64,000 nt of DNA from Rhizobium sp. BK376 (GCF_004341625.1 NZ_SLZG01000001.1:682001-746000), one strand, 5' to 3'; shown: positions 34,733-44,603, counted from the first letter of the stretch. The notes: a model not told the origin generated them from the sequence alone. A program made the numbers and translations.

Positions 34733-35401
34733 ATGCGTCACATCGCCCTGATCCGCAGGAGCCCTATCCGCCGGATGCTCGCCGCCGCTTCGATCCTTGC
34801 CGCGACATCCGTCCTGCCGGTCGCCCCGGCACATGCGGCCGCGCCGAGCTTCGATTGCAAGAAGGCGAAGGGCCAGGTGCAGGAGCTCGTCTGCGGCGAT
34901 GCCCAGCTTTCCGCACTCGACCGCGAGGCGATGCGGCTTTTCGCGCTGGCGCAGGACAGCAAGCCGAAGGCTTCCGACCGGAAGGCGCTGGCGGCAAGCC
35001 AGCAGAACTGGATGAAGGCGCGGGAAAATTGCGCAAGCGCGACCGAAATGCATGATTGCGTGGTCGCCGGCTACCTGAAGCGCATCATGGAGCTCAGGGG
35101 CACCTATCCGGTCGCGCGCTCGGCCGACAAGAAAGGCATTAGCCTCGGACCCGATACCGTCACCTGCGAGGGCCTGCCCGCACCGATGACAGTCGTGTTT
35201 GCCAATACGCAGACACCGCTTGCCTATCTGAGCTGGGCCGACCGGGCGCTGGTGACCAAGCTCGGCCCCACCGGCTCCGGCGCTCGTTACATTGCAACAT
35301 CCGGAGATGGCGAAACGGTGTTTTGGATCAAGGGTCGCGGGGCGATGTTCACGCTGCCCGACGGCAAGACGCATCAGTGCAGGATTGCGGAGCCGAAGTA
35401 A
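34733..35401 (+). CDS. LprI-MliC lysozyme inhibitor fusion, exported
   Basis: This 222-residue protein has a signal peptide to about residue 36 (HAAAP), then an LprI-type domain (FDCKKAKGQVQELVCGDAQLSALDREAM...QQNWMKARENC, residues about 40-115). A C-terminal MliC-type domain follows (residues about 135-222, with CEGLPAPMTVVFANTQTPLAYLSWADRALV and final CRIAEPK). Both families inhibit lysozyme; MliC blocks c-type lysozyme active sites. It should protect the periplasm from host or competitor lysozyme. GGAGGA precedes the ATG. Confidence 0.85.
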   Translation: MRHIALIRRSPIRRMLAAASILAATSVLPVAPAHAAAPSFDCKKAKGQVQELVCGDAQLSALDREAMRLFALAQDSKPKASDRKALAASQQNWMKARENCASATEMHDCVVAGYLKRIMELRGTYPVARSADKKGISLGPDTVTCEGLPAPMTVVFANTQTPLAYLSWADRALVTKLGPTGSGARYIATSGDGETVFWIKGRGAMFTLPDGKTHQCRIAEPK

Positions 35402-35593
35402 GCGCCGGCATAGAGCCGATCGGTAGGGCTCAATTGCTGCCGCCAACATCCGCCGATCTGGTCAGCACGGTCATAGCCCGAAGTTCCGCGGTTCCAGGAT
35501 CGCGATCAAGCACGACCTCGATTACGATCAAGGTCGAGTTTCACGATATTTTCCCTCAGATCGACCGCTGTCGTCACATTGCAGAGGGAAACG

Positions 35594-36652
35594 ATGAAGC
35601 TTTTGAAAATCTCGATCGCGCTTTCGATCATCGCCCTTTCGGCGTTGATGGTGCAGCCAGCCTCCGGCGCCAGCGATAATGTCGGCGTTCGCCAGATCTC
35701 GGCCCGCTCCGAAGAGCGCGGGACCAATCTCGACGTCACCGTCTGGTACCCGGCGCAATCAGGGGGAACGTCGGTCACGCTTGGTGAAAGCCCGTTCGTT
35801 ACCGGCACTTCCGCCATGCGCGATTCGCCGATTTCAGAGGGAAGATTTCCCCTCATATTGCTCTCCCATGGCGCCGGCCTCGCGGGATATGCGCAAGCGG
35901 TAAGCTGGATTGCGACGCCATTGGCAAAAGCGGGATTCGTCGTCGCGGCCCCAAACCATCCCGGAAATGGAGGCGCTAGTCGATCGGCAGCGGAAACGAT
36001 GAAGCTTTGGCTGAGGCCCCGGGATATCACCGAGACTCTGAATGCTGTCGAAAAGGACGCTTTCTTCAGAGAGCACATCGACAATGACGAGACCGGCATC
36101 CTGGGGCTTTCCGCCGGCGGCAACACCGTGTTGTCGATTGCCGGCGCCCGCATGGATCCCATACGCCTGGCCGCCTATTGCGATACGGACGCGCTCAATG
36201 CCTCCCTTTGTGAATGGGTCAGGCAAAGCGGTGTGGATCTTCACACCATGGATTTGCGGCCCGCCAGTCGTGACAACGAAGACAAGCGCATTCGCTTTGC
36301 GATGGCGATCGACCCCGCTCCTATCGATATCTTTGATTTCAAGACATTTTCGCAGATCTCAATTCCCGTCGAGATCATAAACCTGGGGCAGCCGGGGAAA
36401 ATCCCTTTGACTGCCGATGCCTCCCAGATCGCGAAAGCCATTCCGAACGGCACCTATTCCGTGATCGGAGATGCCAGTCATTTCAGCATGTTCGCCGAGT
36501 GCAAACCGGGCGCGACTGACATGGCCGAAGCTGAAAAAGTCGGCGATCCGATTTGCTCGGATGGCGGCGGTCGCACAAGAGGCGAAATTCATGCGCAGCT
36601 GATCGATATGACTATCGACGCCTTCACCCACGCGCTCAAGACAAGCCGCTAG
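35594..36652 (+). CDS. Exported alpha/beta hydrolase (dienelactone hydrolase-like)
   Basis: The 352-residue protein has a signal peptide (MKLLKISIALSIIALSALMVQPASG) and the alpha/beta hydrolase motifs LILLSHGAGL and the nucleophile elbow LGLSAGGNT, with a late His (DASHFSMF). It belongs to the same COG4188-like group as the gene at 6908 and probably hydrolyses an ester in the periplasm. AGAGGG precedes the ATG at 35594. Substrate unknown. Confidence 0.82.
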   Translation: MKLLKISIALSIIALSALMVQPASGASDNVGVRQISARSEERGTNLDVTVWYPAQSGGTSVTLGESPFVTGTSAMRDSPISEGRFPLILLSHGAGLAGYAQAVSWIATPLAKAGFVVAAPNHPGNGGASRSAAETMKLWLRPRDITETLNAVEKDAFFREHIDNDETGILGLSAGGNTVLSIAGARMDPIRLAAYCDTDALNASLCEWVRQSGVDLHTMDLRPASRDNEDKRIRFAMAIDPAPIDIFDFKTFSQISIPVEIINLGQPGKIPLTADASQIAKAIPNGTYSVIGDASHFSMFAECKPGATDMAEAEKVGDPICSDGGGRTRGEIHAQLIDMTIDAFTHALKTSR

Positions 36653-36681
36653 CAACACGGAAGCGGCTTGAAACAACCAAA

Positions 36682-37026
36682 CTATAAATTCCGCCCGAAA
36701 TAGACCGTCACTTCAGCGACCTTGTCGCCCTCGAAACGGATCGTTTCGATGTTGCGGAAGCTGCCGCCGCCGATCTTGTCGGCGCGGTAGCCGACGATAA
36801 CGTCGTCGCCATCGGGCACGAGATGCTCGAAATGAAAGCCGCTGAACACCCTTTCCTTCGGCCAGCAGCGCTCGAAATAGGTTGCCCGGTCGATATGGTC
36901 GTCGCGCGGGCTCGAGAAGGTGAAGCCATCGGTCAGCATCGGGCGGACGAGATCGGGGCGCTGGTCGATATAGGCGGCGTAGAGATTGCGGACGGTTTCC
37001 AGTCTCGCATCGCTTGTGGACGTCAT
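36682..37026 (-). CDS. SnoaL-like NTF2-fold protein
   Basis: The 114-residue protein has the NTF2/SnoaL-like pattern: N-terminal helix (ARLETVRNLYAAYIDQRPDLVRPMLTDGFTFSSPRDD) then a curved sheet ending EGDKVAEVTVYFG. Such cone-shaped proteins bind small hydrophobic ligands or act as isomerases or cyclases; no catalytic residue can be assigned. GAGGAATG lies upstream. It is divergent from an AraC regulator, with a 17-bp palindrome between them. Confidence 0.75.
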   Translation of the reverse strand: MTSTSDARLETVRNLYAAYIDQRPDLVRPMLTDGFTFSSPRDDHIDRATYFERCWPKERVFSGFHFEHLVPDGDDVIVGYRADKIGGGSFRNIETIRFEGDKVAEVTVYFGRNL

Positions 37027-37082
37027 GATGCATTCCTCGTGTTTTTGTCTCAACGCACCGCGGCGTCGAGACGATCCAATCT

Positions 37083-37099
37083 GATTGCAAAATGCAATC
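37083..37099. promoter_or_regulatory. Palindrome between SnoaL-like and araC-like genes
   Basis: GATTGCA-AAA-TGCAATC is a perfect 7+3+7 inverted repeat, 57 nt upstream of the SnoaL-like start and 116 nt upstream of the AraC-type start. It is a candidate binding site for a dimeric regulator. AraC proteins usually prefer direct repeats, so a different regulator is possible. Confidence 0.5.
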
Positions 37100-37214
37100 G
37101 GTTTATAGCAGAAATGATAGTAGGAGGCAACTGATGAAGCCTTGCGGCGGCTTGGCAGGGGTTCCCGCATCGTCCAGATTGGGCTGAATTGAGCATGCCG
37201 AAAGGACCGCCTCC

Positions 37215-38057
37215 ATGCCCGAGGCCCGACAGATACTGGACCGCCTGAGCCGCCTTGCCGCGAGGGACAATCGCCCCTCGATACCGATTGCCGACATCAA
37301 GGGTGCAGCATCGCTTTTCACCTTCGTGACGCATGAGCGCGAGCGCATTGCCGGCTGCGCTTTTTCGCGCGTCTCGATCGTTGTCATCGTGGAGGGCGCC
37401 AAGGAAGTGATCAGCATGGGCCGTCACCTGCGGTTTGCTGCCGGGACGGTTCTGGTGCTGCCGGGCGGCTGGAGGGGCGATGTGGTCAACGATCCCGATC
37501 CGAAGAGTGGCGCCTATCGCGCCATCTTCATCGATTTCCCGGATGATATCGTGCGCCGGGCGGCCAGGGCCTTGCCTGTCGTCAAAGCCGAGCCGCATTT
37601 CTCGCTGCCGCTCGATCCCGTGCTTGCCGCGGCGATCCATCATGCCGGGGAAGGCATCGCCTCCGGCGACCTGCCTGTTTCGCTGGTCAATCATCGCATC
37701 ATGGAGGTGCTGATCGTGCTCGGCATGCGCGGCGCGCTGCCCGTCAAGCCGGAGACGATGGCCGATCGGGTGCGCGCACTGATCCGCTGGCAGCCGGATC
37801 GTGCCTGGACGGCGGAGCTGATCGCAAGCGAGCTCGGCACCAGCAATGCCACCCTGCGCCGCCGCCTCGCCGACGAGGGCACCGGCTTGCGCGAGGTGAT
37901 TGCAATCGAGCGGATAGCGGCGGCGCAGACGATGCTTGCCGAAGACGGCCTCTCGCTCAACGAAGCGGCGCTCGCCACGGGATACCGATCGACGCGCCTC
38001 CTAGCAGACCGGCTTCGGGCTGCCCGAACCGAATTGCATCAACCTCTGACCTCTTGA
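37215..38057 (+). CDS. AraC-family transcriptional regulator
   Basis: The 280-residue protein has an N-terminal cupin-like sensor (SRVSIVVIVEGAKEVISMGRHLRFAAGTVLVLPGG) and a C-terminal AraC domain (AELIASELGTSNATLRRRLADEGTGLREVIAIERIAAAQTML..ATGYRSTRLLADRLRA). The second helix-turn-helix is shorter than usual. It is divergent from the SnoaL-like gene, which is its most likely target. Confidence 0.85.
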   Translation: MPEARQILDRLSRLAARDNRPSIPIADIKGAASLFTFVTHERERIAGCAFSRVSIVVIVEGAKEVISMGRHLRFAAGTVLVLPGGWRGDVVNDPDPKSGAYRAIFIDFPDDIVRRAARALPVVKAEPHFSLPLDPVLAAAIHHAGEGIASGDLPVSLVNHRIMEVLIVLGMRGALPVKPETMADRVRALIRWQPDRAWTAELIASELGTSNATLRRRLADEGTGLREVIAIERIAAAQTMLAEDGLSLNEAALATGYRSTRLLADRLRAARTELHQPLTS

Positions 38058-38152
38058 GCGTTTTCAGACATATTTTGAGCGTTTCGACGCATGAACAGCA
38101 TAAAGGGTCTGCTAGACCGGCATTCATCCGCTTCACACGAAAGGGCAAGACC

Positions 38153-38851
38153 ATGCAGAGCACGACCCGCCTTCTCCGCGTCATGACAATCGCCGCAGCA
38201 GCAACGACTGTCGCGCTCTCCGCCTCGGCGGCCGATCTGAAGGTGCATTTCGACAAGACGGAGCCGGGCGACATATTGCCTGCCCAGAACGCCGCCTGCG
38301 TGCCGACGCGGCAGGGCAAGTCTGCACCGGGGCGGAATGTCAGCCCGGCAATCCTCTGGTCGAAAGGTCCGGCAGGGACCAAGTCCTATGCGCTTGCGCT
38401 TGTCGACCCGACGGTGCCGACGGATCGCTCCAACTTCAACAAGGAAGGTGTGACTATCGACCGGGATGTTCCCCGCTCCGAGTTCGTGCATTGGGTGCTG
38501 GTTGACATTCCAGCCTCGCAACTCCACTTGCCTGCCGGAGCCGATGGCGAAGGCCTGAGCAAATCAGGGCTGCCGCTGAAGCGCACGCTGCATGGGCTTC
38601 GCGGCCAGAACGGGGCCGGCGACGGCACGCTGAAGAACGGCCAGCATGGCGGCTACATGGGTCCCTGCCCGCCCTGGAATGACGGGCGCATCCACGAATA
38701 TCAGCTCACCGTCTACGCTCTCGACGTTTCGGCACTCAAGCTTCCACCCGTCTTCAACCGGGCCGAACTTCTTGCCGCTGCGAAGGGGCATATCCTGGCG
38801 CAGGGGACCGCGACGGTGAATTACACGATCAATGAAAGAGCAAGGAAATGA
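38153..38851 (+). CDS. Exported PEBP (YbhB/YbcL) family protein
   Basis: The 232-residue protein has a signal peptide (to about residue 27, LSASA) and the phosphatidylethanolamine-binding protein fold: SPAILWSKGPAGTKSYALALVDPTVPTDR, then FVHWVLVDIPAS and GGYMGPCPPWNDGRIHEYQLTVYAL. Bacterial members are periplasmic or cytoplasmic proteins of unclear ligand. AAAGGG precedes the ATG. Its stop overlaps the start of the MFS gene by four bases (ATGA), so the two are coupled. Confidence 0.88.
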   Translation: MQSTTRLLRVMTIAAAATTVALSASAADLKVHFDKTEPGDILPAQNAACVPTRQGKSAPGRNVSPAILWSKGPAGTKSYALALVDPTVPTDRSNFNKEGVTIDRDVPRSEFVHWVLVDIPASQLHLPAGADGEGLSKSGLPLKRTLHGLRGQNGAGDGTLKNGQHGGYMGPCPPWNDGRIHEYQLTVYALDVSALKLPPVFNRAELLAAAKGHILAQGTATVNYTINERARK

Positions 38852-40077
38852 CCGAGACCAGATGGGAAGCAGGCGCCACCACGGAGCCTGAAACCGCGCA
38901 TTGGATGAGAAACATGGTGATCTGCCTCGTCGGCTCCTTCACCACCATCATCGCCATGACGCTGCTGCTTCCCTTTCTGCCGCTTTATGTCGAAGAACTC
39001 GGCGTGACAGACAAGGCCGCCATCGTGCAATGGTCAGGCATCGCCTATGGCGCGACCTTCTTTGCAGCGGCCATCGTCGCGCCGATCTGGGGCCGGCTTG
39101 GCGATATATACGGCCGCAAGCTGATGCTGATCCGCGCCAGCCTCGGCATGACGATCGCCATCTCGCTGATGGGCATGGCGGGCAATGTCTGGCAGCTGGT
39201 CGGCCTTCGCCTGTTTACCGGGCTTGCCGGCGGCTATGCCTCGGGCTCGATGGTGCTCGTCGCCAGCCAGACGCCGAAGCATCGCTCCGCCTGGGCGCTC
39301 GGCATGGTGTCCTCGGGCATCATGGCCGGCAACTTGGTTGGCCCGCTGATCGGTGGCGCGCTGCCGCCCATCATCGGCATTCGCACCACGTTCCTGGCGG
39401 CCGGCGCCGTGATCTTCCTGACCTTCCTTGCCACGACCTTCCTGATCAAGGAAGACAAGTCGCCTGCGCGCAAAAAGGCGGCGAAGGCAGGCGGCGGCTG
39501 GAAATCGATTCCGGACAAGCGGCCTGTCATCGCCATGCTGGCGACCGGCATGCTCTTGATGCTCGCCAACATGTCGATCGAGCCGATCATCACGGTCTAT
39601 GTCGCGCAGATCGTTCCCAACCAGGCGCAGGTAACGATGATCGCCGGCGTCGTCATGTCGGCCGCCGCGCTCGGCAGCATTCTCTCGGCATCGAGGCTCG
39701 GCAAGCTCGCCGACCGCATCGGCCACTGGCCGGTCATATCGGGGGCGCTGTTGTTTGCAGGGCTGCTGTTGATCCCGCAGGCTTTTGTGACCGCGTCCTG
39801 GCAGCTGATCGTCCTGCGCTTCCTGATGGGGATTGCGCTCGGTGGGCTCCTGCCCTGCATCACGGCGGTCATTCGCCACAACGTGCCCGATGCCGCGATC
39901 GGCAGCATCCTCGGCCTGTCGATCTCGTCGCAATATGTCGGCCAGGTCGCGGGTCCCGTCCTCGGCGGCTTCGTCGGCGGCCACATCGGCATGCGCGCCG
40001 TCTTCCTCGGCACCTGCGTGCTGCTGGTTGCCGGGGCGGCCTATAGCTGGATGGTGAAGCCGAAAGAACAGGAATAG
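38848..40077 (+). CDS. MFS drug efflux transporter (TetA/MdtG-like)
   Basis: This 409-residue inner-membrane protein has twelve hydrophobic segments. The loop 2-3 signature GRLGDIYGRKLMLIRA and the second-half copy GKLADRIGHWPVI are both present, as in 12-helix DHA1 exporters such as MdtG. It likely exports a drug or metabolite using the proton gradient. It is translationally coupled to the PEBP gene, an uncommon pairing that suggests the exported or sensed compound interacts with the periplasmic PEBP. Confidence 0.88.
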   Translation: MTETRWEAGATTEPETAHWMRNMVICLVGSFTTIIAMTLLLPFLPLYVEELGVTDKAAIVQWSGIAYGATFFAAAIVAPIWGRLGDIYGRKLMLIRASLGMTIAISLMGMAGNVWQLVGLRLFTGLAGGYASGSMVLVASQTPKHRSAWALGMVSSGIMAGNLVGPLIGGALPPIIGIRTTFLAAGAVIFLTFLATTFLIKEDKSPARKKAAKAGGGWKSIPDKRPVIAMLATGMLLMLANMSIEPIITVYVAQIVPNQAQVTMIAGVVMSAAALGSILSASRLGKLADRIGHWPVISGALLFAGLLLIPQAFVTASWQLIVLRFLMGIALGGLLPCITAVIRHNVPDAAIGSILGLSISSQYVGQVAGPVLGGFVGGHIGMRAVFLGTCVLLVAGAAYSWMVKPKEQE

Positions 40078-40103
40078 ATTTTTCTGCCGGGAGTATCGGG
40101 TTC

Positions 40104-40721
40104 TTACCCCTGCTCCCGGCCGCAGATCATGTCCACGCCTGACCGGGCAATCGCCTCCAATGTCTCGCGGCTGTCGCCAGCGCGGGCACGGACGGCAAGG
40201 GAATGCATGACAGCGGATGCGAGCTTTGCCAGTGCTTGCGGATCTGCGCTTTGCGGAAGTTCGCCGCGCTCGACCGCGAGCTGCATCCGATTTTCGATCT
40301 CATCGTCGAAATCGTTGAGACTGCGGCCCAGCACTTCACGAATGCGGACATGCTGAACGGCTTCCGCTGCGGCCGTGCCGATCAGGAAGCAGCCGCGGGC
40401 CGCGGTCTCGCCATGAAGATAGATTGCCAACGCGCCGGCATAGACTCGCGCGATGTTTTCCCGGAGCGGCAGGGATGGATCGAGGGCGTCTGCAAGGACA
40501 TCCATGCTGTCTTCGCGATATCCCTCCAGAGTATCCAGATAAAGCTCTTCCTTGTCGCCGAAGGCCCCATAGAGGCTTGGCCGGTTGAGGTTGGTTGCGG
40601 CGCTGAGGTTGTCCAGCGAAGCCGCGGTAAAGCCCCGATCCCAGAAAACCTCGCGGGCCTTCCCGATTGCAGCCTTTGCGTCGAAGCCTCTCGGCCGGCC
40701 GCGTTTCTTCTCATCCTTCAT
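40104..40721 (-). CDS. TetR-family repressor
   Basis: The 205-residue regulator begins KKRGRPRGFDAKAAIGKAREVFWDRGFTAASLDNL with recognition helix in NRPSLYGAFGDKEELY; the C-terminal domain carries a GCFLIGTAAAEA block. It is divergent from the glutathione transferase gene. The frame also allows an ATG at 40739, but that start lies inside the 59-bp inverted repeat (40723-40781), so 40721 is preferred; neither has a strong ribosome binding site. Confidence 0.85.
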   Translation of the reverse strand: MKDEKKRGRPRGFDAKAAIGKAREVFWDRGFTAASLDNLSAATNLNRPSLYGAFGDKEELYLDTLEGYREDSMDVLADALDPSLPLRENIARVYAGALAIYLHGETAARGCFLIGTAAAEAVQHVRIREVLGRSLNDFDDEIENRMQLAVERGELPQSADPQALAKLASAVMHSLAVRARAGDSRETLEAIARSGVDMICGREQG

Positions 40722-40722
40722 T

Positions 40723-40781
40723 TTTGTACCGATCCGCATAAAATATCTTGACCCCTCGAATTTTATGCGAAACAGTACAAA
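40723..40781. promoter_or_regulatory. Long inverted repeat, TetR/GST operator region
   Basis: TTTGTAC-N6-GCATAAAAT (40723-40744) is mirrored by ATTTTATGC-N6-GTACAAA (40760-40781), giving a perfect two-part inverted repeat centred at 40752. Each half carries both elements at identical spacing. It spans the whole region between tetR and the GST gene and overlaps both putative promoters. Repressor binding is inference. Confidence 0.7.
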
Positions 40782-40835
40782 TGTCCAATGAATATTGACG
40801 CGACACTTTCGGATCGCGCTGCCGGAGAGGAAACG

Positions 40836-41519
40836 ATGAAGCTTTATATGCACGCCGCCGCATGCTCCCTGTCCCCGCATATCATCTGCCGTGAGTTGGG
40901 TATCGATATCGAACTGATCGACGTCGACCGGCAGACGTTCAGGACGAGCACGGGCGAGGATTATCTCGCCATCAATGGCAACGGCTATGTGCCGGCGCTG
41001 GTGCTCGACGACGGCAAGGTGCTGACGGAAGGTCCGGCGATTGTCCAATTCCTGGCGGAAAGCGCGCCGGAAGGCTCATCCCTTCTACCGCCGGCCGGCA
41101 CTTTCGCACGCAGCCAGGTTCAGTCCTACCTGAATTTCATCACCGCCGAGTTGCACAAGCCGATGGCCCTGCTCTTCAATGCGACCTATGCCGGCGCCCA
41201 TGAAGGCATCCACGCGTTGGTCTCGAAGAGGCTGCGGTGGGTGAACGACCAGATCACAGGCCCCTATCTCACGGGCGACGATTTCACGGTTGCGGACGCC
41301 TATATGTTCGTCTGCCTCAACTGGTCGCCCTGGATCAAGTTCGACCTCACCCGCTGGCCGGCCATTCATGCCTTCATGGCCCGCGTCGGCGCAAGACCTG
41401 GAGTGAGGCAGGCGCTTCAAGCGGAAGATCTCGAAGCCTTCGATGCGGATGGCATTTTCTTCGCCCCGCAATCCTATATCGCCTCTACCGGAAAATCGGG
41501 GACGCCGGTCAGGCCATGA
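40836..41519 (+). CDS. Glutathione S-transferase, beta class
   Basis: The 227-residue protein begins MKLYMHAAACSLSPHI, with the beta-class active-site Cys10 and the thioredoxin-fold N-terminal domain; VPALVLDDG carries the cis-Pro and LTEGPAIVQFLAE the glutathione-binding acid/Ser block. The helical C-terminal domain follows. It conjugates glutathione to electrophiles or reduces mixed disulfides in the cytoplasm. GAGAGGA precedes the ATG at 40836; the frame is open back to 40788. Probably repressed by the divergent TetR. Confidence 0.9.
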   Translation: MKLYMHAAACSLSPHIICRELGIDIELIDVDRQTFRTSTGEDYLAINGNGYVPALVLDDGKVLTEGPAIVQFLAESAPEGSSLLPPAGTFARSQVQSYLNFITAELHKPMALLFNATYAGAHEGIHALVSKRLRWVNDQITGPYLTGDDFTVADAYMFVCLNWSPWIKFDLTRWPAIHAFMARVGARPGVRQALQAEDLEAFDADGIFFAPQSYIASTGKSGTPVRP

Positions 41520-41601
41520 CCGCTCGATCGAGCGGCCGGCAAGGGATATCTGCCTGTCTTGATGCGGTCGCACGGCTTCCGCATCAAGAAGTGGTACGCG
41601 C

Positions 41602-42489
41602 TCAGTCTGCGGAGTTGTTCCGCCCGTAGGCCCAATCCATGTAGAGGTCCAGCGCCTTGCGTGTAACCGGGCCGTGCTGGAATTCGCGGTCGTCGAGCTT
41701 GATGACGCTGACGACCTTGGAGTAATTGCCGCTCGTGAATATCTCGTCGGCGTCCATGAAGTCCTCAACCGTGAGCGTCGCTTCACGCACGTCGAAACCG
41801 GCCTGGCGCAAAAGGCCTATGACGCGGGCGCGGGTGATGCCGGCGAGGAAGGTGCGGTTGGCGACAGGGGTGTAGACGACGCCGTCCTTGACCATGAAGA
41901 TATTCGAGGATGCCGTCTCGACGACATTACCGTTCAAGTCGCGCATCAGCGCGTTGTCGAAGCCGCGGCTTTTTGCTTCCCTGACGGCGCGGCCGCTATT
42001 GGGATATAGCGCGCCTGCCTTGGCATCTGTTGTCGCCGACTCCGGCGACGGACGGCGATAAGGGGAGACGGTCAGCGAGAAGCCGTCACGGCCGCCCATC
42101 GGCGCTTCGAAGAGGCAGAGCGCAAAGCGGGTCGATTCGCCGTCGACCATGACGACGCTGCCGGCCGAGCCGTGTTCGCCCCAATACATCGGCTTGATAT
42201 AGACCGGTGTCTTGCCGTCGAATTTCTTGACGCCTTCCCAGGCGAGCGCCTCGATCTCTTCGGCCGTCTTCAGCGGCGTCAGGCCCATGGCAACCGCCGA
42301 GCGATTAACGCGCTGGCAGTGGAGGTCGAGGTCGGGCGCAATGCCGTCGAACCAGCGGGCGCCGTCGAAGACGGTTGAGCCGAGCCACATGGCATGCGAG
42401 GTCGGCCCGATCAGCGGCGGGTTGCCGGAAATCCACTCGCCGTCGACATAGGTCCAGGTGGCGGTTCGGGGCGATGTATCGACAGACAT
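41602..42489 (-). CDS. Class IV PLP aminotransferase (branched-chain type)
   Basis: The 295-residue enzyme belongs to fold-type IV. It opens with TYVDGEWISGNPPLIGPTSHAMWLGSTVFDGARWF, has a likely PLP lysine in TTDAKAGALYPNSGRA, and the class signature VETASSNIFMVKDGVV..AGITR. It transfers the amino group between branched-chain amino acids and 2-oxoglutarate, or works on a D-amino acid; the two cannot be separated by eye. AAAGGA precedes the chosen ATG. It is not next to any ilv or leu genes. Confidence 0.85.
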   Translation of the reverse strand: MSVDTSPRTATWTYVDGEWISGNPPLIGPTSHAMWLGSTVFDGARWFDGIAPDLDLHCQRVNRSAVAMGLTPLKTAEEIEALAWEGVKKFDGKTPVYIKPMYWGEHGSAGSVVMVDGESTRFALCLFEAPMGGRDGFSLTVSPYRRPSPESATTDAKAGALYPNSGRAVREAKSRGFDNALMRDLNGNVVETASSNIFMVKDGVVYTPVANRTFLAGITRARVIGLLRQAGFDVREATLTVEDFMDADEIFTSGNYSKVVSVIKLDDREFQHGPVTRKALDLYMDWAYGRNNSAD

Positions 42490-42698
42490 GATGAAATTCC
42501 TTTTGCAACTATCGCGAAGTGAAAGCCCCGCCTCCCGAGCGGTCAAGCGGAAATTGCCCGCCAAAAACCATTCGCAAGAAAGCGCCCCGTGCCACCCTAT
42601 GTCACGCAATTTTCATGCGCGGAAACAACAGCTTGACGAATGGGTCCATCAGGAAAAATGATAGGGTACGTCAAAGGCTATGAAAGCGGGAGATCCCC

Positions 42699-43739
<1,041 letters not shown>

Positions 43740-44095
43740 GCGGGCACTCCCCTGCCCTTTGCTCAAAAGACGAGCGGATCAACCGCTGGCGGGACAATCT
43801 CGTAGGGATTTCGCCAGCGCGGCCGCCGGCCATTGCACCATTGATCGATCGGACGGCAAGTCTGTTATGCGCATAGCGCAATACTCATAGGCCGGACATT
43901 CCCTATATGCAACCGGCTCGTGACGCAAAAAACGTTACGTTTCGGGCGCCTGTGGCATTCCGATCAAGGCGGATCGCCATTTCATGCCGACGGGATCTGC
44001 CAATCGATTCGCGGCCTGTTCCGATTTTTCAGCTGTTGCCAAACCATGAACGAAGGTTTAACAGCGCCGGCTCCAAAAATAAGAAAGAGACATCC
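43740..44095. other. Intergenic region
   Basis: These 356 bases contain no credible gene on either strand. The only regular feature is the palindrome AAACGT-T-ACGTTT at 43930-43942, which could be an operator for the cupin gene at 44096. No clear promoter or terminator is seen. Confidence 0.4.
43930..43942. promoter_or_regulatory. Odd palindrome AAACGT-T-ACGTTT
   Basis: A perfect 6+1+6 inverted repeat 153 nt upstream of the cupin start. Being A/T-flanked and isolated in a long intergenic region, it may bind a regulator, but it is short enough to be chance. Confidence 0.3.
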
Positions 44096-44560
44096 ATGTC
44101 CGAAAAGATCGACATTCAACTTCAGAAGGCCCCGGCGCGGACCTTCTTCATTTTGGGCGACCGGATTGAGCGTCGCGCGCGCCTGGAAGGCAACTGGCTG
44201 AATATCTTCGACATCACCGTGCCGGCCGGCCACGGCACGCCGGCGCACAGCCAGGCAAGCCCTGAAGTCTTTCGCGTCCTCGAAGGCCAGCTCAAGGTCT
44301 GGCTGATGACGGATGTGGGCGAGGAAGAATTCGAACTCGGCGTCGGCGACATCATCACCATCCCGGCTCGCGTGACGCATGCCTATTCCAATCCCGGTTC
44401 CGAGCCGACGGTCTTCTCCGCGCTTGTCGACAAGGACGTCGCCGATTTCATCCAGTCGGCCGGCACCAGCAATCCGCCCGAGGCGGACCTGACGCAGGAG
44501 GCCGTTGCCCAGATCGTGGCTGACGCCAGCGCGCACGGGATCGTCTATCTCGCAGCCTGA
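44096..44560 (+). CDS. Cupin-domain protein
   Basis: The 154-residue protein has a single cupin barrel: motif 1 includes TVPAGHGTPAHSQASPEVFRVLEG, and motif 2 IITIPARVTHAYSNPGS. The metal-site pattern is only partly kept: two histidines and a Glu in motif 1 and one His in motif 2, so metal binding is likely. A helical tail of about 35 residues (QEAVAQIVADASAHGI) follows the barrel. AGAAAGAGA precedes the ATG. Role unknown. Confidence 0.8.
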   Translation: MSEKIDIQLQKAPARTFFILGDRIERRARLEGNWLNIFDITVPAGHGTPAHSQASPEVFRVLEGQLKVWLMTDVGEEEFELGVGDIITIPARVTHAYSNPGSEPTVFSALVDKDVADFIQSAGTSNPPEADLTQEAVAQIVADASAHGIVYLAA

Positions 44561-44603
44561 CAATGGATGCCGGCGACCCCTTGGCGGTTCGCCGGCAGCG
44601 CCC

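Noticed and set aside
34088..35449. 453-codon minus-strand frame
   Set aside because: Antisense to the exported protein and lysozyme inhibitor genes, which have signal peptides and ribosome binding sites.
38901..40046. 381-codon frame inside the MFS transporter
   Set aside because: Frame +1 shadow of the transporter; composition rich in Arg, His and Gly without hydrophobic helices.
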